Source of the DNA: Phlebopus portentosus
Taxonomy: Eukaryota; Basidiomycota; Agaricomycetes; Boletales; Boletinellaceae
Reading direction: 5' to 3'
Assembly: GCA_037892935.1 (NCBI GenBank)
Contig: JAYXKI010000012.1
Location: 434,001-498,000, forward strand
Length of the DNA stretch: 64,000 nt
Shown in pieces: positions 55,022 to 64,000 of this stretch. Under the pieces are notes generated by a model. That model worked only from the letters and a program-made list of their open reading frames with translations. It ran no database searches and was not told the origin of the DNA. The translations under genes were made by a program, and so were the position numbers. Each line of letters starts with the position of its first letter. Position 1 is the first letter of the stretch.

Positions 55022-57932
55022 ATGTCCACTTATCCACAGTTGACTTACTCGAAGCATCCTCTTATCGATCCTGCTACCGTCACTTCCACACCGCATACGC
55101 GCTTGAGGGCTAACGAGCTCAAGAAGAACCGTGGCGAATACGACAAGAAGGCGAAACTCGAGACGGTCAACGATATAAACAAGGCTCTCGAAGGCGAACT
55201 GATGGACTCAATCCTGGAGGATGTTCCCAATCTCATCGAGAAGCGTTTCCCCGCAGTCTTATTTCAGAGACTGCGCGGCCAACATGGATCCATATCGCTC
55301 GCGAACGATCCCGGCTTTCCAAACCACAAAGATCTTAAAGATTTTAATTCTGGATCAGGCCCCGTTGTCCAAGATGGTGGCTCCGATGCACAAGCTCCCT
55401 CCCAAGGACCCATCCCATCAGATCGAGACGTATTTGATGGCCCATTGATTCATAACACCGACTCTTCTCGACCTCGGCCTTCCAACGAATCGGCTACCCC
55501 CCCAACTCCCTGTCCAATTCTGGACGAAATCTTAACAGACATGACATCTGGGTCGGACAAGCTTTACGACTCCGTGCAGAAGAAGTGGCTCAGATGGCCT
55601 GAAACGAATAAACCAGGGAAGGAAGAGGTAGTCTGCAAGTTTCTGAATGAGATTCTTGCGAGGGCACGCAGATTCCTATATGGATCAGATCGGGGTCCTG
55701 AGGACAGCACAGAGTGGATTTTCAGTGCGAAGTACGCGAATGTGATGATGAAACTTGATGGAGTAGGTCGGAAGCCAGACATTGTACTCGTTCCCCGGGA
55801 AGACACTGAAGAGAAAGATCCGGGACCTTGGAGGGCGGTGCGTAGCGTCGGGGAACTGAGATCGACGGACTACCAGAACAACTTGCAGCTTGCCAAAGGA
55901 AGGCTTGCGCAGTATTCCCGCCTCATGTATGGAAGCCACGAGGGCCGACGCTTCACTCTCTTCTTCAGTCTCATCGATGACAACATTGCCTTGTACAAGT
56001 ACGACCGCTCAGGTGTCCTCATTTCCAAGGTATACAATGTCCATCATGCACCGATGACCTTCATGCGGATCATCGTTGGCCTAGCTCTAGGAGAAGACTA
56101 TTTCCTTGGTTTCGATCCATCTTTCTTCAGCAGGGATGGGAAGGACTACGTCGAGCTCAATGATAAAGCGTACGAGATCGTCGAAGTGATCTACCGGCAT
56201 TCGGTGATCCGGGGACGGGGATCCGTTGTACTCCATGTCATAGATGAAGAAACCGGTGAAGATCTCGCTATAAAGGATCAATGGGTTGACACGGCGCGAG
56301 AGAAGAAAGAAGACTACTGGCTGAGACTTCTGGAGGCCCGCAACGCACAGAATGTTGCGAGACTCGTCGATCACCAGTTGGTCCGATTCGAGGTCGGCGA
56401 TGAGGGCATCGTGAATGATGATACTGCCTCTGACAGGGAAGACGTACCAGCGGAGCTGAAAGAAGGTATCGAAATACGCGAACACCGCAGAATTGGTGTG
56501 ACACCATTCGGTGTGAATCTGAAGTATTTCAGATCCCTGAAGGAACTCGTTTCTGTATTCAGGGATTTTGCGGAAGGTATAAATTTGAAATATTGACACG
56601 ACAACTTGCTTACTTTTAACGATTCAGGTATACGATCCATCTACAAGACTGACGTTTTTCACCGTGACATTAGCCGACACAATCTGATCATAGCAAGGAG
56701 ACCCGACGAGCCGATTGGAAAAGGCTACGTGATCGACTTCGATTGTGCTGCCAGTGTCAACCACCAGCGATCTGGAGTAGCCGACCTGACTGTAGGTGCC
56801 GCTAGCTGCATCAAAGATAGTTTACTGATAACACGTGCAGGGAACGATACCATTCATGGCTATGTCGATACTGAGGAACAACGGCTGTCCGCACAAGTAT
56901 TATTACGAGATGGAGTCGCTGTTCTATGCACTTGTCTGGACGTGCGTGACCGAGGACGGGCCGAGACAAAATGGACGGCCTCCATACACATTCGATTTCA
57001 AGAAGTCTCCGATGGCTGCTTGGTGTGGACCGAAGATCGATGAGCTCGATGACGAAGCGACTGTCTACATGAACATCGCTGGCGTCAAGAAATCGATGCT
57101 GACCGATTTCAAAGAATTCGAAGTCCGAATCATTGCGCACATACCGCGGTATTTTGAACCGATTTATGAGATGCTGAGGAAATTACGAGACCTGCTTTTC
57201 CAACCTATGACGAGAGCAAATGTGCCGGAAGAGCTAAAGCCGGTATCCGAACGCATGGATGTCGACAAAGTATTTCAGGCATTCATCAACATTTTCAATG
57301 AAGCTCTCGAACAGCTGGAATCAAGTAGTATTGACCCGGAGAACCCAGTTACTACGAATGACCTACAGTCAGAAAAGGAAAAGGAAATGCTGCAGCCGAC
57401 TATCACAGAACCTGATGTGGTAGAGAGAGCTGCGAATCGACGACGTATGCATCATCGGAAACGACGCGAAACCCGTATTGCTGCGGCCAAGGCGAAACTT
57501 GCGGGGGCAGGCGGGGAAGGTGCGCTTCATGGCGAGACAGAGGATCTGGACGCACAAAATGATCCTCAATCGCCCAGTCCGAGTCCGACGAAGGGATCAA
57601 ATTCAATGCATCCACTCAGTCTCGACCTTTCCAGTCGGATCAGCTCACGCATCGCTGGTTCACATACCACGGTGTCTTCGCATACTGCAGTATCCCACAC
57701 CGCAGTTTCTTGGAAAGCAACAAGTGTAGGAAATAATTCTGTCAGTGCACATTCTCGCGGACCCGTGGGGACGCGATGCACTGGTGCACGACGCGGTAGT
57801 AGACGAGGTGCTGGCTCGCTGGGCGGTGGTTCTCGTGGCGTCGACTCACGGGATACAAGTTCAGTTGGCGGTAAGCGTTCCGTTCCGGAAGGTGACCAAT
57901 CTTGTTCGTCATCGAAGCGCCGCCGAGGGTAA
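55022..57932 (+). CDS. Fungal-type (FunK1) protein kinase, copy U6, 936 aa
   Basis: Exons 55022-56576, 56628-56791 and 56841-57932. Kinase motifs are intact (AIKDQW, HRDISRHN, IDFDCA, GTIPFMA). The variable block after the core is a mosaic: first IAGVKKSMLTDF as in U4, then KEFEVRIIAHIPRYFEPIYE and the QPMTRANVPEELKP stretch as in U3. The tail WKATSVGNNSV matches U5. This suggests recombination or gene conversion among units. Last kinase of the array; open reading frame, retrotransposon upstream. Confidence 0.9.
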
Positions 57933-58673
57933 TGGGCTCGAAGCGTCGTCTGTCTATCGTTCTGGTACATTATGTTCCCACTTGTGTTGACCATTTACTT
58001 TGCTTTTCCATAGTCTATTTTTATTCTTGCGTTTGTAGGCATTTGTATATAACAATCTCATGTGACTGTCATCTGAACGCTCACGAATCAGCACCTAATT
58101 GTTCCCTTTCTTCTACGGAATCGATCGTAGTATGGGTATCACCTGCAGTGTGGTGTTACGACCAGCCATGCATTGACTAACCGAGGGAGCCCAGATGAAA
58201 AGTATAATCGGCCGGTTTTCACGATGTCCTCGACGGATACGATCCTGGTAGATGCTTCAGGCCTCGTTGGAGAATAAGTCTCAGACCACGTAGTCAGTAA
58301 ATAGGTATTTCTTGCGAATGCCAGTGACACTAACTAATTCATGAGTCCAGGTTTAGGAAAGTTCATGTCAGACGCGAACTGTAACAGGCACGTGGCTTCG
58401 TGACATATCATCACACCATCCCTGACCAAAGAACAGAACGGAACATGTAAAGAAAAAGGATAGACGAATCTCATTTCATGGTTTGCGATAAAAACAGACA
58501 AGAATGAACTCAGAAAAGAAAACAGCCGTGATCATAGCTAAATTGGTGCAAGTATCGTAAACGTCAAGTATACTCAGGTAGGTGGCGTAAATGAGCAGGA
58601 GAGGAAGAGGAAAATATCACAAAGAGGAATCCCTGGTATTTTTATGAAAGAACAAAGAACGAGAACCATTTAA
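57933..58673. other. Array right edge and tubulin 3' flank
   Basis: Up to 58550 a diverged copy of the unit spacer, with the short frame still open (ATG about 58223, MSSTDTILVDASGLVGE). Then about 120 bp of single-copy DNA downstream of the tubulin stop. No further gene. Confidence 0.5.
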
Positions 58674-60570
<1,897 letters not shown>

Positions 60571-61001
60571 GCTAAAAGATTTCAACGTGTCAGCGCTGCT
60601 CTTTCCAACGCCATGTTTGAAAGGACGCGACAAAAAATGAATAGAGCGCTCAAAATTCAACAATAACGCAGCTTCGAGACCCACGGGTTTTTCCGTGACT
60701 CGACCGCCGATGACCACGATGAAGGCAGAAACTTTGTATCTATCTATAACTCACCTGGACGAGTTGAAGGTGATTGCAAGGAAGAAGGCGGATGTAGCGG
60801 GTGAGGATGGAAAACACGAGGGGGTAAAGGGTGCGGTGCGACTTTGAGCAGCTCGGAACTTGCCATGCTTTTGAGACTCCGACAGTATTCTTGGTGGCAC
60901 GATTTTTTTCTTCGCTTCACTCATATATACGCTCTCACAGCTATTCGTAAAACAACGAATATGAATCAACTAATAAACTACTATTATATGGCTGCGGGAA
61001 A
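60571..61001 (-). promoter_or_regulatory. Tubulin upstream region
   Basis: 431 bp between the dsRBD gene stop and the tubulin start, both minus strand. Probably holds the tubulin promoter and the dsRBD gene 3' end. A 72-codon frame is open at 60751-60969 without recognisable similarity. Confidence 0.45.
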
Positions 61002-61760
61002 TTAAGGCAACTTTGTCGATGGCCAGAACGAAGCTGCAGACACGGACGCTTTCTCCATTGCGTATTTCTTCGTCGACGATGAGCCCTGTCCAATCTCAAT
61101 ACCGTCCACTAGAGACCTTTGCATTTCAGAAACCATTCAAAGCATATATTCGGAAAAGCTCACGATAAACGATACATGTCCAGGAGGGATCGTGATCTGG
61201 TCCATCTCCAGTCGACTTGAACTCGACTCTGTCTTCCAAGCCATGGACTCGCAGGTAGTCTACGAAGATTGGATAATACTTCCTACTTGACGAAAGGTTC
61301 TCCCGTTGATCTATGAATATTATCAATATCATAGTCTCTTAGGTATATACGAGCAAAACTAACTTAGCATCTCGAGAGTCTGACGGGCAGCCTCTCTGTC
61401 CGCTGACTTCTTACTACCAGCACAAGCAGTACCAAACTTCTCGCCGTCAACTATCTCCACAACTCAGCAACCCTCTAGGAATAGAAGTAGAAGTAAAATG
61501 CGCGTACCGGTGCAAGTTGACGTCCACAGTAGCATATGAGCTTTTCCTGTCTTGTCATACTCCATGATGAGCGTCTTATCATTCGCGACACAGAAATTCG
61601 ACAGGGCGGTCATGAAACCTGAGAGTGAAAGTGGTAAGAGACACTATTTGCCCTCTATAAATGATGACCACTGACTGATCTTGGGGTTCGTAGGAATGTC
61701 CGTCTGAGGTGGTCCCTCCTTGGGTAGATTCTTGAACTCAAATTCGAATTTAAAGCCCAT
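61002..61760 (-). CDS. Protein with two double-stranded-RNA-binding domains, 178 aa
   Basis: Exons in coding order 61676-61760, 61508-61618, 61364-61450, 61164-61310, 61002-61108. Every intron (53-57 nt) is GT-AG and the phases agree, giving 178 aa. First dsRBD about 29-95: ALSNFCVANDKTLIMEY, then VDGEKFGTACAGSKKSADRE and AARQTLEML. Second about 107-173: YYPIFVDYLRVHGLEDRVEF, then LDGIEIGQGSSSTKKYAMEK. These follow the alpha-beta-beta-beta-alpha dsRBD pattern with the Gly/Ser-Lys-Lys loop before the last helix. No catalytic domain. Likely binds dsRNA in the cytoplasm or nucleus; role unknown. The ATG at 61760 opens the frame, but further 5' exons are possible. Confidence 0.82.
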
Positions 61761-61854
61761 AGTATCGATGAGACGAGCCGTGATGAAGTAGACAAGTACG
61801 AAGAGGAAAGCTCAACTGAATGGATGATGTCCATCGACAGGCAAGAAACGAGCC

Positions 61855-62364
61855 TTATATCCCTTCCAATCCATTTCCCGCAGCTGGCGCTGAATACACA
61901 GGCAATCCCTGAGTGCTGTAATTCGGTAGACGCTGGCTGTGCACCACGTACACATCGACAGCGCTTCGAAAACTCTTTTCATGCACATGCTGTCCTTTTC
62001 GAGTATACGTTCCATACTCAGCATGTTGGCCTCGCAGCTGCTGTGCGTTCGAGGGCTTCTGCGACTTTATGAGTGCCGCAGTCAGAATAGAGGGTTTGAT
62101 TTCATATAGACGCCCGCACGGAATTAGGTATTGATCAAAAGAACTGAAGATCGAGAAGGCGAATAGTAGTGCGTACGAAAACGTGGTGAGGAAGAATAAA
62201 AACATTACTATACGGAATCGCCAGGCATTTGGGTTTGGAAGTCCATCAAGGCCAACCTGTGCTGTCGAGATTCGCAGCGTCTTGAGTTCTCTCTCTGAGA
62301 TACTATAGGCTTCTTTTCTTAGAAGTGAATAATATATTGAAGATCCTTCCACAGCAGTCTCCAA
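61855..62364 (-). CDS. Uncertain ORF with a hydrophobic segment (169 codons)
   Basis: Open frame between the two dsRBD genes with one strongly hydrophobic stretch (VMFLFFLTTFSYALLFAFSI, about 54-73) that could be a membrane helix. The same stretch starts with GTATAG and ends with TTCAG and may instead be an intron; splicing it would lead to an early stop. Part of the region (61812-62024) is also open in another frame. No family similarity seen. Otherwise the 640 bp between the dsRBD genes hold nothing recognisable. Confidence 0.25.
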   Translation of the reverse strand: METAVEGSSIYYSLLRKEAYSISERELKTLRISTAQVGLDGLPNPNAWRFRIVMFLFFLTTFSYALLFAFSIFSSFDQYLIPCGRLYEIKPSILTAALIKSQKPSNAQQLRGQHAEYGTYTRKGQHVHEKSFRSAVDVYVVHSQRLPNYSTQGLPVYSAPAAGNGLEGI

Positions 62365-62403
62365 TCCCGCCTAAGCAAGCTATCTATTTATCAAATCAAC
62401 GAT

Positions 62404-64000
62404 TCAAGCTGCATTAACAATACCCTCAGACCATTCTACTCTGACTTTTCTTGCTGCGTGTTCTTCAGCTAAATCAAATGTCGCTCCAATCCCCGTAGCG
62501 ACTACGTTCCCATCAACTAGAAAGAGATGAGTCAGCGACAAATCTCAGATCCTCAGTGGATTCGTAGAAAGGGACAGACAACTGAATGTTGTCTTAAATA
62601 TCAATTCCCCAGTGCCTTCAGGCCTCCGTTCTACTGTAGTAGACCATGTTACTCGAGAGGCAAAATGGCTTTTTTCAAGATATTCTTTGAAAATGGGCAA
62701 ATATCGGAGTGTATTGAAGTGACTGGGATTCTCGACGTCTGAATTATAACTTTGAGAATACACTCGAGCGACAGGAATGTTGACGTACGTACATAACCTG
62801 TGCAAGGCTACAAAGGCAGCTCTTTCCTTAGCCTGTCTCTTCTTACCCGAAGCGACCCCTACTCCATATACTTCACCATTCACTGTCGATGTAATGAATA
62901 ATATTATAGAATGGGAAATTGGGTGCTAAGAAACTTGCCCCTGCATGTCACGACATGTTCCGGAGGTTGAGACGAACTGGTGGACTCGCCGTCAACATAT
63001 TTTATTGTAGTATTCGTGACCATAGCAAACTCGTTCAAGATTATTGGGGGAACTAGACAATACTACGCTCAACATGAACCTCAGTACGACTGGCATAATA
63101 CATACTGATACGACGGGCTTTCAAGATATCCTCTAGTGATGGCGGAGGTGGAGATGGAGCCGCTTTCAGCGGGGGCGCTTCTTCTGGAAAATCTACGATT
63201 ACCGGTATTTCGACGCATGGGTAAGATTGTTCAAGACCAGAAAGGAGAAACAAGGCTTTGCTTGCCTTCGATTCTAGGTGGAGTTCCAAGTACTGTCAAT
63301 TCGGAGGATGAAAGAGATCGCAAGCTATCCATGAGAGGGTTCACAGGACTGATCCCGCTTTCGCCACCCTCGCTGGGAAGTGAATACTCCTGTCTCGGGA
63401 AAGCGGCTACCGGAGATACCACGTCTTGCTTTGTGCCGTCGGTAACAGTTTCCTTCCAGAAGTCCGAGCTTGGAAAATATTCGGCGTATGAATACCAGAT
63501 GTGTACATAACTGCTTACCACGCCAGTTCCTCAAGCATACGCATTTGCGGTCTAAAATCCGGGTCCTTCATCCAACATAAATGACAAAACGCAACAATAC
63601 CCGGCCTGTATTTTTCATGATCTGGTCTGGACGCAATAATAGGAAATTTTGGAAGCTCTCCTTGCGAGAGCCTGATGGTCACTTCCGCCTCTATGGCATC
63701 GTAGAATGGCCATTTTCCTGAGAATAATTGCTAGGTGGGATTATTGGAAAGTGCTTCATTACATGACTAGTGTGCAGCTCACCAGAATTGTGCAACCAAA
63801 GCTCCAGACATCGGCAGGCTTGGTGGGACCAATGATGCGAGTAGGGAATTTGAAGTATTCGACAGCGTGCCAGCGATGGGATCGGTTGGCGTCTGTCGTG
63901 GTCACTTCAACTGGTAGACCATCTGTCCCCAACATTCTGGAAAGACCAAAGTCTGCGATTCGCGCTCTGCCATCGCCACCAACCAAAATGTTGTCCTGTT
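62404..64000 (-). CDS. Protein kinase fused to two dsRNA-binding domains (5' end beyond window)
   Basis: Exons in coding order: 64000-63783 (cut by the window edge), 63730-63519, 63468-63266, 63192-63106, 63052-62939, 62882-62583, 62516-62404. Phases agree through all six junctions to the stop at 62404. The first two encode a kinase C-lobe: DNILV, IADFGLSR, an activation segment, RWHAVEYF, PADVWSFGCTILQLFSG, FCHLCWMKDPDFRPQM; tyrosine-kinase-like type. A Ser/Pro-rich linker follows. Then dsRBD 1 (ILNEFAMVTNTTIKYVDG... VNGEVYGVGVASGKKRQAKE) and dsRBD 2 (LPIFKEYLEKSHFASRVTW... IDGNVVATGIGATFDLAEEH). Two introns appear to be GC-AG (GCAAGC at 63265, GCAAGT at 62938). A dsRNA-responsive kinase is a plausible role; this is inference. 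If the 63265 intron is wrong, there would be two genes. Confidence 0.72.

Larger units (their letters stand above)
41518..58550 (+). repeat. Tandem array unit U6 (last unit)
   Basis: About 7.0 kb once the 10-kb gypsy insertion is set aside. Shared sequence ends after GGTGCA at 58550, where single-copy DNA begins; this is the right edge of the array. Confidence 0.88.

Noticed and set aside
60751..60969. 72-codon frame upstream of beta-tubulin
   Set aside because: No recognised motif, no splice partners found; more likely promoter DNA.
61855..62364. Third dsRBD between the two dsRBD genes
   Set aside because: The frame shows no dsRBD pattern; only a hydrophobic stretch or possible intron is visible.

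Overview
The window looks like nuclear DNA of a filamentous basidiomycete, most likely an Agaricomycete. The evidence is short (about 45-75 nt) spliceosomal introns, fungal-type FunK1 protein kinases, a beta-tubulin split into 11 exons, Ty1/copia and Ty3/gypsy chromovirus retrotransposons, and many small non-autonomous TIR elements. The species cannot be named from the sequence alone.

Positions 1-58550 are a head-to-tail tandem array. Each unit, about 7 kb without insertions, carries on the plus strand (i) a degraded gene with F-box-like and leucine-rich-like segments, (ii) a conserved segment of unknown function and (iii) a three-exon FunK1 kinase gene of about 936 codons. Six units are present: U1 83-12885, U2 12886-19740, U3 19741-26904, U4 26905-33977, U5 33978-41517, U6 41518-58550. 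Bases 1-82 are the tail of another unit to the left, so the array continues outside the window. The kinases of U2, U3, U5 and U6 are open. U1 is split by a 6.0-kb copia element with a 5-bp target duplication. U4 has a stop at codon 39. A 10.0-kb gypsy chromovirus with apparently identical LTRs sits upstream of the U6 kinase. Units also differ by TIR elements and by a microhomology-type deletion.

From 58551 to 64000 the DNA is single-copy and all recognised genes are on the minus strand. They are a complete beta-tubulin gene (58674-60570), a small protein with two double-stranded-RNA-binding domains (61002-61760), an uncertain membrane ORF, and a gene running off the right edge (62404-64000). 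The exons of this last gene join, in consistent phase, a protein-kinase C-lobe to two dsRNA-binding domains. That makes it a dsRBD-kinase, the same pairing of domains as animal PKR but in reverse order.

The most unusual items are the tandem F-box-like/FunK1 array with its mosaic variable block, and the neighbouring pair of dsRBD genes, one fused to a kinase. All splice models were made by eye from GT-AG or GC-AG borders, phase and family similarity, and need transcript support.
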